A stretch of DNA of 36,577 nt from NCBI GenBank assembly GCA_001915065.1, contig MNDT01000014.1, positions 1 to 36,577 of the forward strand, in the 5' to 3' direction. How positions within the stretch are numbered: the first letter of the stretch is position 1; the number at the start of each line of letters is the position of its first letter. The stretch comes from an archaeon 13_2_20CM_2_53_6 (GTDB lineage: Archaea; Thermoproteota; Bathyarchaeia; 40CM-2-53-6). The notes below the pieces were generated by a model. The model was not told the origin of the DNA and ran no database searches. It worked only from the letters and a program-made list of their open reading frames with translations. Below, piece after piece: positions 1 through 6,781 of this stretch. A program made the translations under genes and the position numbers.

Positions 1-30
1 GATTCTCTTAGAGCAAGGCAGCAGGCCTGA
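1..30 (+). CDS. C-terminal tail of an upstream gene (partial, tentative)
   Basis: The first 30 bases read in frame 1 as nine codons followed by TGA at 28-30, four bases before the M16 peptidase start. This looks like the last residues of a co-oriented gene cut by the window edge. Nine residues are too few to identify it, and the frame could be chance. Confidence 0.25.
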   Translation, partial: DSLRARQQA

Positions 31-34
31 TTGA

Positions 35-1348
35 TTGGAGCGCTCAGCACCTCTCTTCAAAGAATTGCAGGTAAGCCGTAGCGTCCTAGACAATGGACTC
101 AAAGTTCTGATCCGAGAGATCCCCAACGCGCCAGTCTCGGGATGTTGGGCAATATACAGGGTCGGATCTAGGAACGAGAAGCCTGGCGTGACGGGAATCT
201 CGCACTGGGTCGAACATATGCTCTTCAAGGGGGGAGGGAAGCTCAACAAGGGGGACATCGGGCGGCTGGTAAGCAGTGTCGGGGGCGAATACAACGGGTT
301 TACATCAAAAGACTTCACAGCCTACTTCGAAGTCCTGCCAGCGGACCAGATAGACAAGGGACTGCTCATCGAGTCGGAGCGGATGATGAACGCAGCGTTC
401 GACCCGCGCGAGGTCGAGTCAGAGAGGACCGTAGTGGTCTCAGAGAGAGAAGGCAACGAGAACGACCCGGAGTTCTTGGCCTCCGAAGAGTTGTTTCTCT
501 CAGCTTTCAGGTTTCACCCATATAGATGGTCTGAAGGCGGACTGAAACAGGACCTTCTCAGGATAACCCGGGAAGACCTCTTCGACCACTACCGTCGATA
601 CTATGTTCCAAGCAACGCAATGCTTGTCGTCGTCGGGCCATTCTCCCCGAAGAAGATACTTCCAAAAATTCAGGAGTATTTCGGGCCTCTGACCAAGAGC
701 GAGACTCCTCCCGACCCGCGTGTCGCGGAACCTACTCAATCAGGCGAGAGACGAGTCGAGCTTCGGACCCCAGGGGAGGCTGACTTCATCAAAGTCGCGT
801 ATCATACGCCTCCCTTTGGGAGCGATGACATTTACGGATTGATGATGCTGGACGCGATTCTGAGCGGGGTTCGTCTCTTCGCCTTCGGCCCCGGCCAGAC
901 GTCAGGAAGAAGTGCCAGACTTCACAAGGCGCTCGTTGAGAAAAGGATAGCTAGCGAGGCCAGCTCCGAATTCTGGCCGACGATCGACCCCTCGGTCTTC
1001 GCTCTGGACATTACCGTCTGGGACGGGGTCTCGATCGACAAGGCGGAGAAGCTCCTGATGGAGGAGGTCGCCAAGGTTCGACGGACCCCTCCAAGCAGAC
1101 ATGAGCTGGAACGGGCCATATCCCAGATCAAGGCCCAGTACGCTTACACCTTGGACGGGGTCGCACGCCAAGGCTTTGTCATAGGAATCTTCGAGATGAT
1201 CGCCTCGTTTGAAACAATGGCTAGGCTCGTAGAGAAGCTGGAGAAAATATCGCCCGACCGAGTATCGGAAATCGCTGCCAAATACTTGACAGAGCAGAAC
1301 AGGACTGTTTGCAGATGCGTCGGTTTAAGGAACAACCATGCCTCTTGA
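35..1348 (+). CDS. M16 family zinc metallopeptidase (active-type subunit)
   Basis: A 437-residue pitrilysin/processing-peptidase-like protein. The inverted zinc motif HxxEH is seen at residues 57-61 (His57, Glu60, His61), and a downstream Glu in the stretch around 137-139 lies at the spacing expected for the third zinc ligand. These are known M16 catalytic features. The start is TTG at 35, just after a TGA at 28-30. The downstream gene overlaps it by 11 bases and encodes a second M16 protein without the motif, so the two probably form a heterodimer like bacterial and mitochondrial two-subunit M16 enzymes. No signal peptide is visible, so a cytoplasmic location is likely. The substrate cannot be read from sequence. 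Confidence 0.88.
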   Translation: MERSAPLFKELQVSRSVLDNGLKVLIREIPNAPVSGCWAIYRVGSRNEKPGVTGISHWVEHMLFKGGGKLNKGDIGRLVSSVGGEYNGFTSKDFTAYFEVLPADQIDKGLLIESERMMNAAFDPREVESERTVVVSEREGNENDPEFLASEELFLSAFRFHPYRWSEGGLKQDLLRITREDLFDHYRRYYVPSNAMLVVVGPFSPKKILPKIQEYFGPLTKSETPPDPRVAEPTQSGERRVELRTPGEADFIKVAYHTPPFGSDDIYGLMMLDAILSGVRLFAFGPGQTSGRSARLHKALVEKRIASEASSEFWPTIDPSVFALDITVWDGVSIDKAEKLLMEEVAKVRRTPPSRHELERAISQIKAQYAYTLDGVARQGFVIGIFEMIASFETMARLVEKLEKISPDRVSEIAAKYLTEQNRTVCRCVGLRNNHAS

Positions 1349-2609
1349 CATGGACCTCGCCAGACTAGTGGAAGAGGAACAGCCCAGTCCGGGAACCAGA
1401 TGCCTACTCTACAAGGCCACTAACAACCCGACAGTAGCGATTCATGGCAGCATCCTCGCGGGAACCTCGTCTGAACCATCTGGAAAATCTGGAATCGCCG
1501 AACTTACCACGCGGCTCTTCATCCGAGGAACGAGGAGACGAAGAGCAGGCAAGATTGCTGACTTGCTTGAGTCGGTAGGAGCAACAGCCTCATTCCGCAA
1601 CTCCCAAGACAGCATTGTCTTTCAAGCAAGGATGACAAGCCAGTGGACCAAACGGGTCCTAGAAATTGTTGCGGATTGTCTGTCTCGGCCCGCTCTTGCT
1701 CCAAAGGACGTGGATAGGGAGAGAGAAGGACTACTCACTGACATCAGGCTCAGGGACGACGACACGACTCGTCGAGGAATGAGAGAACTCTCAGCCTTAA
1801 TGTATCCTCGAGGCCATCCTTACAGGAGGGACAGATTCGGTACCGCAGAGACTGTCAAGGGCCTCGACCGGCGTGATGTGAAAGAGTATTTCGATGGCGT
1901 AGTCGCCAGATCCCCCGTAATAGTCGCATTTGCAGGACAGATCAAGAAGGATGAGGCAACCCGCTGGACTCGTCAGACATTCGGGGAGAGAGAATCGAAC
2001 AAGAAATTCGGTTCGAAGGGATCCGCCGATCCACCGTCGACAGCGAGCAGGAGAGAGATTCTCATGGCTCACAAGACACAATCAGACATTCTCATCGGAG
2101 GAATGGCAACCTCCAGGACAGATCCTGACTATGAAGCGCTGAATCTGCTCAACGCCATCCTCGGCGAGCTAGGCTTCATGGGCAGACTAGGACAGAGAGT
2201 CCGGGACAAGGAGGGACTGGCCTATTCTTGCTCATCCTTCCTCAGCGCTGGGCTCGCAGGGGGCGGCTGGACGGCGCTTGCTGGGGTGAATCCGCGGAAC
2301 GTGGTAAAGGCGTATGAATTGATGAAAGAGGAGATTGGTCGAGCCCGAACAGATCCTGTGGAGGAACAGGAACTCGCGGATGCAAAACAGAACCAGCTGG
2401 GATCGGCTCTAATGGAACTGGAGTCGACGGAGGGAGTAGCAAGGACCAGCCATAATCTGACCCATTTTGGTCTAGGTCTAAACTACTTTGCAAAGAGGCG
2501 GCAGATTTTCGGCAAGATAACTAGAGAGGACCTTCAGAAAATGGCCGGCAAATACCTAGACGATTCACGATTGTCCAGTGTAATAGTAGGTCCCCGGGCG
2601 AAGAACTGA
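1338..2609 (+). CDS. M16 family peptidase-like protein (degenerate zinc site, partner subunit)
   Basis: A 423-residue M16 homologue. At the place of the HxxEH motif it has a Glu-Leu-Thr-Thr-Arg stretch, so the zinc site is absent. It keeps the C-terminal M16 signature with Arg followed by Gly-Leu-Ala-Tyr (about residues 280-293), which in M16 families helps bind substrate. The usual reading of this pattern is a non-catalytic subunit that completes the chamber formed with the active subunit. The ATG at 1338 lies inside the end of the upstream M16 gene (11-base overlap), which supports translational coupling. The protein ends 40 bases before the next gene. Confidence 0.85.
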   Translation: MPLDMDLARLVEEEQPSPGTRCLLYKATNNPTVAIHGSILAGTSSEPSGKSGIAELTTRLFIRGTRRRRAGKIADLLESVGATASFRNSQDSIVFQARMTSQWTKRVLEIVADCLSRPALAPKDVDREREGLLTDIRLRDDDTTRRGMRELSALMYPRGHPYRRDRFGTAETVKGLDRRDVKEYFDGVVARSPVIVAFAGQIKKDEATRWTRQTFGERESNKKFGSKGSADPPSTASRREILMAHKTQSDILIGGMATSRTDPDYEALNLLNAILGELGFMGRLGQRVRDKEGLAYSCSSFLSAGLAGGGWTALAGVNPRNVVKAYELMKEEIGRARTDPVEEQELADAKQNQLGSALMELESTEGVARTSHNLTHFGLGLNYFAKRRQIFGKITREDLQKMAGKYLDDSRLSSVIVGPRAKN

Positions 2610-2618
2610 GTTCCAAGT

Positions 2619-2626
2619 CTTAAATC
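2619..2626 (+). promoter_or_regulatory. TATA box of the tRNA-binding protein gene
   Basis: The element cTTAAATc is centred about 27 bases before the ATG at 2650, so transcription would begin at or next to the start codon. This implies a leaderless transcript, common in archaea. No Shine-Dalgarno sequence is visible in the 40-base gap. Confidence 0.55.
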
Positions 2627-2649
2627 GCGAAACAGACCGGCGAAAAGAC

Positions 2650-2991
2650 ATGGACGATACCGCCAACGAAGTCACAATAAACGATTTCAAGCGACTCGAG
2701 GTTAGGGTGGGGACAGTTGTAGAAGTGTCGCGGGTTCCCCGAACCAATAAGCTCTACAAGGTGATCGTTGATATGGGAACCCATGGAAAGAAACAGACGG
2801 TTACAAGCCTCGTCGACTATTACAAGGCCGAGGAACTACTCCACAAACGAATAATCTTCCTGGCAAACTTGAAGGAGACAACATTTGCCGGGGAAAAATC
2901 AGAGGGAATGCTTCTCGCGGCTTCCGAGGGGAACGAGCTAGCTTTGTTGACGATAGACCGGGGTGTCCCGGATGGGTCTCGCATAAGCTAG
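2650..2991 (+). CDS. tRNA-binding OB-fold protein (CsaA / MetRS C-terminal type)
   Basis: A 113-residue protein made of a single EMAP-II/Arc1p/MetRS-beta-type tRNA-binding OB fold. It begins with the typical acidic-hydrophobic lead (Asp-Phe-x-x-Leu-x-Val-Arg-Val-Gly) and has the conserved late segment Ala-Asn-Leu-Lys with a Ser-Glu-Gly-Met-Leu-Leu-Ala turn near residues 85-90. In archaea such stand-alone domains act as the beta subunit of methionyl-tRNA synthetase or as general tRNA chaperones; which applies here cannot be decided. The ATG at 2650 sits at the predicted transcription start. It is followed after 15 bases by the FtsJ-type methyltransferase. Confidence 0.85.
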   Translation: MDDTANEVTINDFKRLEVRVGTVVEVSRVPRTNKLYKVIVDMGTHGKKQTVTSLVDYYKAEELLHKRIIFLANLKETTFAGEKSEGMLLAASEGNELALLTIDRGVPDGSRIS

Positions 2992-3006
2992 AGACCCGGC
3001 ACTGCT

Positions 3007-3648
3007 ATGACAGGGTCCTGGCTGGAAAAGAGAAGAAGAGACCAGTACTACCGGCTGGCCAGGATTAGAGGTTACCGGAGCAGATCAGCCTACAAACTCC
3101 AGCAAGCAATCAGGACCTACCAGCTGATAAAGCCCAGCCAGAAGGTTGTTGATCTAGGAGCCCAACCAGGAGGGTGGCTACAGGTGGCGAGAGAAGTGGT
3201 TGGACCAGCGGGCCTCGTACTCGGCATCGACATAAAGCAGATCGCGCCTCTTCCCGCCGGCAACATCAAACTGTTGAAGATGGACGTTTACGCGGAAGAC
3301 ATTGCTGACCGCATAGTAGCAGAGCTTGACGGACCGGCTAATGCTGTACTTTCAGACCTCGCCCCATCGATCATAGGAGCATGGGACGTCGACCACGCAC
3401 GCCAAGTCGACCTCGCAAGAAGGGCAATGGAGATAGCCGAAAAGGTGCTTGACCACGATGGCAACGCGCTCATCAAACTCTTTCACGGTCCAGAACTAAA
3501 GAGAGTCCAAGACGATGCGGCTCTGCTATTTGAGAGGAGTCGTCTCCTAAAACCGAAAGCGAGCAGGCCCGAGAGTTCCGAGATCTACTTCCTAGGCCTA
3601 CGCTTCAAGGCAAAATGGTACCAACCCGCGGCGAAAGTGGCGGATTGA
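3007..3648 (+). CDS. rlmE: FtsJ/RlmE-type rRNA 2'-O-ribose methyltransferase
   Basis: A 213-residue SAM-dependent methyltransferase of the FtsJ family, which methylates the 2'-O of a ribose in the large-subunit rRNA. The SAM motif (Asp-Leu-Gly-x-x-Pro-Gly-Gly-Trp) is at about 49-57. The catalytic tetrad K-D-K-E is complete: Lys30 (Ser-Ala-Tyr-Lys), Asp117 (Ser-Asp-Leu-Ala-Pro), Lys157 (Leu-Ile-Lys-Leu-Phe) and Glu192 (Ser-Glu-Ile-Tyr). Length matches single-domain members. The end of the gene overlaps the start of the THEP1-type NTPase, suggesting one operon with the tRNA-binding protein, the NTPase and RNase HII. Confidence 0.93.
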   Translation: MTGSWLEKRRRDQYYRLARIRGYRSRSAYKLQQAIRTYQLIKPSQKVVDLGAQPGGWLQVAREVVGPAGLVLGIDIKQIAPLPAGNIKLLKMDVYAEDIADRIVAELDGPANAVLSDLAPSIIGAWDVDHARQVDLARRAMEIAEKVLDHDGNALIKLFHGPELKRVQDDAALLFERSRLLKPKASRPESSEIYFLGLRFKAKWYQPAAKVAD

Positions 3649-4181
3649 AAGTTATCCTCCTGACCGGTCTGCCTGGAGTTGGCAAGACTACGATCATCAA
3701 CCGTCTGTGCACACATTATTCCCCCTTGGGAAGGGGTGTTCAGGGAATCACTACTAGAGAGTTCAGGGAGAAGGGCCAGAGGGTGGGCTTCAAGATTACT
3801 GACCTCGCTACGGGGGAGGAAGGATGGCTGGCTCGAAAAGACTCCGCGGCAGGTCCCAGAGTCGGCTCGTATCACGTAGTATCTGAAGACTTGGAGAGGA
3901 TTGGTGTTGGTGCGCTCGAACGCGCGTCGAAGGGACCTACCGACATCGTTGTCGTGGACGAAATAGGACCCATGGAGATGACCAGCATGTCGTTTAGGAA
4001 CACCGTGTCGAAGGTCTTGAACGGAGACCATGCTACTGTTGCAACGGTAAAGTTTGGGTCTCACTACCCTGAAGTCGACAGGATAAGGGAGGGGAGCATG
4101 CTCCAGGAAATCACTAAAGATAATCGGGAGGAGATCTATCGAATGCTCATAGAGCAGATTGACGATTGGATAGGACTCTAG
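3645..4181 (+). CDS. THEP1-family nucleoside-triphosphatase
   Basis: A P-loop NTPase of the archaeal THEP1 (nucleotide kinase-related) family, which hydrolyses NTPs in vitro and has no settled cellular role. The Walker A Gly-Leu-Pro-Gly-Val-Gly-Lys-Thr-Thr lies near the N-terminus and a Walker B Val-Val-Val-Asp-Glu-Ile-Gly-Pro-Met-Glu around residue 110. Two starts compete. An ATG at 3615 lies 34 bases inside rlmE. A TTG at 3645 forms a TTGA overlap with the rlmE stop and begins directly before the first beta strand (Lys-Val-Ile-Leu-Leu-Thr-Gly), as in typical family members. I prefer 3645; starting at 3615 adds ten residues. Confidence 0.85.
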   Translation: MKVILLTGLPGVGKTTIINRLCTHYSPLGRGVQGITTREFREKGQRVGFKITDLATGEEGWLARKDSAAGPRVGSYHVVSEDLERIGVGALERASKGPTDIVVVDEIGPMEMTSMSFRNTVSKVLNGDHATVATVKFGSHYPEVDRIREGSMLQEITKDNREEIYRMLIEQIDDWIGL

Positions 4182-4194
4182 TAGCTGACGACTC

Positions 4195-4728
4195 TTGAGA
4201 GTATGTGGTGTGGACGATGCTGGAAGGGGCCCAGTCATAGGTCCACTCGTCATAGCGGGCATAACCATAGACGAGAAGAAGATTGACGAGTTGAGGAGCC
4301 TGGGAGTGAAGGATTCGAAAATGCTTATCGCCCTTCTGGAGGCGAAGGTGATGGCGCAGGTCATCGAGAAATTGAAGCCTGATGTTGCCTATGTCGACTC
4401 TTCTGATACTCGTACGGACCGTTTCAAGAACAATATCCTCGACCGTCTAACCTTCACTCCAAGAATCGTCTCAGAGCACAAGGCCGACATCAACTATGCA
4501 GTGGTCTCCGCGGCCAGCATCATGGCCAAGGTTCGCCGGGACACCAGAATTGACGAGTTGAAACGTCAGTATGGAGAGATTGGCTCGGGTTACGCTCATG
4601 ATCCAGCCACGGCCAGGTTTCTCCGCGACTATTATTCCAAGCACGGCGACTTTCCGCCCATCGTCAGGCGTTCCTGGAAAACCTTGAGGAACATAGTAGC
4701 GGACCTTGCTCAAACGAGCCTGGTTTAG
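4195..4728 (+). CDS. rnhB: Ribonuclease HII, shortened and with an altered metal site
   Basis: RNase HII cleaves the RNA strand of RNA/DNA hybrids and single ribonucleotides in DNA. The family is clear from Ala-Gly-Arg-Gly-Pro-Val-Ile-Gly-Pro near the N-terminus, His-Lys-Ala-Asp followed by Val-Val-Ser-Ala-Ala-Ser-Ile (residues 95-109), Tyr-Gly-Glu-Ile-Gly-Ser-Gly-Tyr, and the C-terminal Arg-Arg-Ser-Trp-Lys-Thr. Two oddities are visible. The first acidic pair is Asp7-Asp8 where the family has Asp-Glu. The protein is only 177 residues because the stretch between the Asp-Ser-Lys motif (residue 40) and the Lys-Pro-Asp-Val-x-Tyr-Val-Asp strand (61-68) is about 35 residues shorter than usual. The start is TTG at 4195, 13 bases after the NTPase stop. 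Confidence 0.88.
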   Translation: MRVCGVDDAGRGPVIGPLVIAGITIDEKKIDELRSLGVKDSKMLIALLEAKVMAQVIEKLKPDVAYVDSSDTRTDRFKNNILDRLTFTPRIVSEHKADINYAVVSAASIMAKVRRDTRIDELKRQYGEIGSGYAHDPATARFLRDYYSKHGDFPPIVRRSWKTLRNIVADLAQTSLV

Positions 4729-4753
4729 TGACTAAGTCCTAGACTGTGACGGC

Positions 4754-4918
4754 TCAGGCAAATGCCTTCTCGTTCATCGATAGTCCGAGTAACTTTGACC
4801 AATCATCGCCGTCTGACATGGGATCAGTCATGTCTGGTATAAGGGCGTTTATTGAGCTCAAAGGCTGAACTCCTACTCCGTCATCGTTTTCTCTTGGCCG
4901 ATCCCCGAACCCGGTCAC
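4754..4918 (-). CDS. Possible 54-residue acidic small protein (unproven)
   Basis: The 308-base gap between rnhB and the next plus-strand gene holds a minus-strand frame with a GTG start at 4918 and a TGA at 4754-4756. It encodes 54 residues that are rich in Asp/Glu in the middle (Met-Ser-Asp-Gly-Asp-Asp-Trp) and end Asn-Glu-Lys-Ala-Phe-Ala. No family is recognised. A TATA-like stretch (minus strand, about 5014-5006) lies upstream, but the only strong Shine-Dalgarno match, at 4956-4950, is not suitably placed for the GTG. It could be chance. Confidence 0.25.
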   Translation of the reverse strand: MTGFGDRPRENDDGVGVQPLSSINALIPDMTDPMSDGDDWSKLLGLSMNEKAFA

Positions 4919-4997
4919 GCCCGCGAATGCCTGTCAGAGTGGCGTCCAGCCTCCTAGGAACTGTTGATCTAGTTACGGGTACACAATCTATATTGGC

Positions 4998-5013
4998 TTA
5001 TTTCTAGAAATAA
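4998..5013. promoter_or_regulatory. Perfect 16-bp palindrome upstream of the small membrane protein
   Basis: TTATTTCTAGAAATAA is its own reverse complement. It is AT-rich and lies 24 bases before the ATG at 5037, so it could serve as the TATA region, a dimeric repressor operator, or both. Confidence 0.5.
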
Positions 5014-5014
5014 A

Positions 5015-5040
5015 GCATCAGTAATCCCGAGGGCTGATGC
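5015..5040 (+). promoter_or_regulatory. Hairpin covering the first start codon
   Basis: GCATCAG (5015-5021) pairs exactly with CTGATGC (5034-5040) across a 12-base loop. The right arm contains the ATG at 5037, so in RNA that start codon would be paired; a second in-frame ATG at 5043 lies just outside the stem. Confidence 0.4.
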
Positions 5041-5354
5041 GGATGCTCAAGCCCGAATTCATCCCACGAATACTGCTGAGCCTTATCCTGTTCAGCTTGG
5101 GCTCTTTATTCCTGCTATTCGCCGCTCCTAGTTGCATCTGTCCCCTATTACTCGTTGGACAGCCGTTGCCGCCTCCTCCCGTTTATCCGATTTGGGAGCT
5201 CATGCTTGTGGTGTTGCTCATAGGTGCCGGCATCCTCGTTATAGTCCTTCCAAGCGACAAACCGATCAGGCGAACCGAAAGCTCCACGTCACCAGATCCC
5301 TCATCAGATTCGAATCCTCAGATTTCGGCCGGGGAGAAGGATCTTGCTGGATGA
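5037..5354 (+). CDS. Small two-helix membrane protein, hypothetical
   Basis: A 105-residue protein without a recognised family. Two hydrophobic segments are visible: about residues 8-40 (rich in Leu/Phe, with a Cys-Ile-Cys pair near its end) and about 57-75. They are separated by a Pro-rich turn and followed by a polar, Ser/Asp-rich tail of about 30 residues. It is probably an integral membrane protein with a soluble C-terminal tail. Start choice is open between ATG 5037 and ATG 5043, because a hairpin covers the former. The gene stands alone, convergent with the carbonic anhydrase gene. The hydrophobic pattern and upstream promoter-like DNA support it being real. Confidence 0.6.
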   Translation: MRMLKPEFIPRILLSLILFSLGSLFLLFAAPSCICPLLLVGQPLPPPPVYPIWELMLVVLLIGAGILVIVLPSDKPIRRTESSTSPDPSSDSNPQISAGEKDLAG

Positions 5355-5379
5355 ACCCGGAGTATACTTGCCGAAGAAA

Positions 5380-5922
5380 CTAGTCGCCTAGAAAAACGGG
5401 TTTCTTGTAGACCCCTGACGTTGCGTATCTCCGTCCCATCTCCACGTATGCCCTGTACGACTCCTTGATCAATCGAACATCCTTGTCCGCGGCCCTTCGG
5501 ATGATTTTAGCGGGTGCGCCAACCGCTACTGACCGGGGTGGAATCCTCGCCCCACCTAGTACGGTGGAGCCGACTCCGAGAATGGAATGTTTGCCTATAC
5601 GGGCGCCATCGAAGATTATCGCGCCTACTCCGATGAGACACTCGTCCCCTACTCGACAAGCATGCACTACCGCACTGTGTGCGACTGTAACGCCATCCCC
5701 GATGATTGTGGGATTCTCCGCTGAGCAGTGGACTACGACGTTGTCTTGGATGCTGCAGTCGCAGCCTATTCTGATGTAGCCGTAGTCGCCTCTTATGACT
5801 GCTCCGGGCCATATGCTTGTCCGCGGTCCGATAACCACGTCTCCGATGATGGTGGAGTTGGGGGCGAGGACTGCTGTGGGGTGAATTCTCGGCTTTTTGG
5901 AGCCTAGCATGTAGGCGGGCAT
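5380..5922 (-). CDS. Gamma-class carbonic anhydrase-like left-handed beta-helix protein
   Basis: A 180-residue hexapeptide-repeat protein of the gamma-carbonic anhydrase/YrdA family. Repeating Ile-Gly-x-x-x-x-Ile units fill residues 12-145. The three metal-binding histidines are visible as His65 (Val-Val-Val-His), His82 and His87 (His-Ser-Ala-Val-Val-His), with the five-residue spacing of the known Cam site. Arg44, Asp46 and Gln59 also match conserved positions. Members hydrate CO2 or have other small-molecule roles; activity cannot be inferred from sequence. The ATG at 5922 comes 13 bases after the TBP-1 stop, so it is probably cotranscribed with TBP-1. Confidence 0.87.
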   Translation of the reverse strand: MPAYMLGSKKPRIHPTAVLAPNSTIIGDVVIGPRTSIWPGAVIRGDYGYIRIGCDCSIQDNVVVHCSAENPTIIGDGVTVAHSAVVHACRVGDECLIGVGAIIFDGARIGKHSILGVGSTVLGGARIPPRSVAVGAPAKIIRRAADKDVRLIKESYRAYVEMGRRYATSGVYKKPVFLGD

Positions 5923-5935
5923 TCGTCTGCCGGCT

Positions 5936-6616
5936 TCAACTAGTCTTGTCTTTTTCTTTTTGTTTTTCTTTTTCCCTTTCCCTTTCCCTTTCCCTTTCTT
6001 TCTCTTTCTCTATCTCTTTGCTTGGGAGAGGTGGGAGCCTTGGCTTCTCTGGACCCTCGTAGAATATTAGACTCTTCGATTCCAAGATCTCTTGGAGCTT
6101 GTTCACCGCGATGTGGACCTGAATCTCTTTCTTTGCTCCGGTGCAGACGAGCTTCCCGCTGGCGAAGAGGAGTATGACGACCTTGGGCTCATCCATCCTG
6201 TAGATGAGTCCTGGAAATTGTTCAGGCTCGTACATCGTCTTCTTCAAACCGTACGTGGCCTTCTCTAGGTCGATGTAGCCGCCGAGACCTGCGGAGGCGA
6301 CGATGTTCTGGATCATGATCTCTGGCTTCCCAAGGATGACGATACCATCTCTCTTCAGCTCGTCGATAACTTTCAGAACGGCCTTCCGCGCCTGACGCTC
6401 AGATTTCGCGCCGGTGCAGACCATCTTGCCAGAGCTGAAGATCAGCGTGGCGGTCTTTGGCTTCTTTAGACGATAGACCAGCCCTGGGAACTGTTCGGGA
6501 CGATACTCGACTCCGGGAAAGACACGGACTATTGCGTTGAGGTCGATCTGCTGCTTGAGGGTCGCTGAGGCGACTACGTTCTCAATGTTGATGAAGGCCT
6601 TACCTTTGTCCGACAC
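5936..6616 (-). CDS. tbp: TATA-binding protein 1, with Glu/Arg/Lys repeat tail
   Basis: General transcription factor TBP, which binds the TATA box and recruits TFB and RNA polymerase. The saddle is built of two direct repeats: residues about 8-95 and 99-185 each carry Asn-Ile/Val-Val-Ala-Ser, Pro-Glu-Gln-Phe-Pro-Gly-Leu-x-Tyr-Arg and Ser-Gly-Lys-x-Val-Cys-Thr-Gly-Ala. The core is about 90% identical to the second TBP at 35317. Unlike that copy it ends with about 25 extra residues, almost only Glu, Lys and Arg in alternation (200-224), encoded by a GGGAAA repeat; such runs can form a stable charged helix. The GTG start at 6616 has a purine-rich AGGAAGGA seven bases upstream. It probably shares a transcript with the carbonic anhydrase gene. 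Confidence 0.95.
   Translation of the reverse strand: MSDKGKAFINIENVVASATLKQQIDLNAIVRVFPGVEYRPEQFPGLVYRLKKPKTATLIFSSGKMVCTGAKSERQARKAVLKVIDELKRDGIVILGKPEIMIQNIVASAGLGGYIDLEKATYGLKKTMYEPEQFPGLIYRMDEPKVVILLFASGKLVCTGAKKEIQVHIAVNKLQEILESKSLIFYEGPEKPRLPPLPSKEIEKEKEREREREREKEKQKEKDKTS
5974..5994 (-). repeat. (GGGAAA)n microsatellite with G-quadruplex pattern in the tbp1 coding strand
   Basis: On the minus (coding) strand four GGG runs are separated by AAA at exact six-base steps. This is the G3N3 x4 pattern that can form a parallel quadruplex in RNA or DNA. It encodes Glu-Arg repeats. Flanking DNA is a degenerate continuation of the same purine-rich repeat on both sides (5951-6020). Confidence 0.75.
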
Positions 6617-6672
6617 GTGAAGATCCTTCCTCTGGAGGAGGAGAGTTGCTGGAAACCTGGTGGATTATTTCT

Positions 6673-6738
6673 GAAAACCGGGTTTTCGTTGAGTTCACCG
6701 TGGGTTTCGGGATAGCTCTTTATAAAGAGTATTTAAGC
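6673..6738 (-). promoter_or_regulatory. tbp1 promoter with two palindromes
   Basis: On the minus strand upstream of the GTG at 6616 there is a TATA-like element (gcTTAAATA, 6738-6730), then the perfect 14-bp palindrome CTCTTTATAAAGAG (6716-6729) containing a symmetric TTTATAAA, and further downstream the 15-base inverted repeat GAAAACC-G-GGTTTTC (6673-6687). The layout fits a promoter with an operator-like site between promoter and gene; autoregulation by TBP is an inference. Confidence 0.5.
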
Positions 6739-6781
6739 TAGCCCGGTCACGTTTGACGATTGGAAGTCTTATCTCCGTTTC

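Noticed and set aside
3585-4364. Long minus-strand open frame (259 codons) over THEP1 and rnhB
   Set aside because: Lies antisense to two clear enzyme genes, shows no domain features, and reflects their codon composition.
5300-5325. TTCGAATCC-like tRNA T-loop sequence
   Set aside because: Lies inside the coding region of the small membrane protein and has no matching cloverleaf.
5951-6020. CRISPR-like or telomere-like repeat
   Set aside because: It is a six-base coding microsatellite without spacers, in frame with TBP-1.
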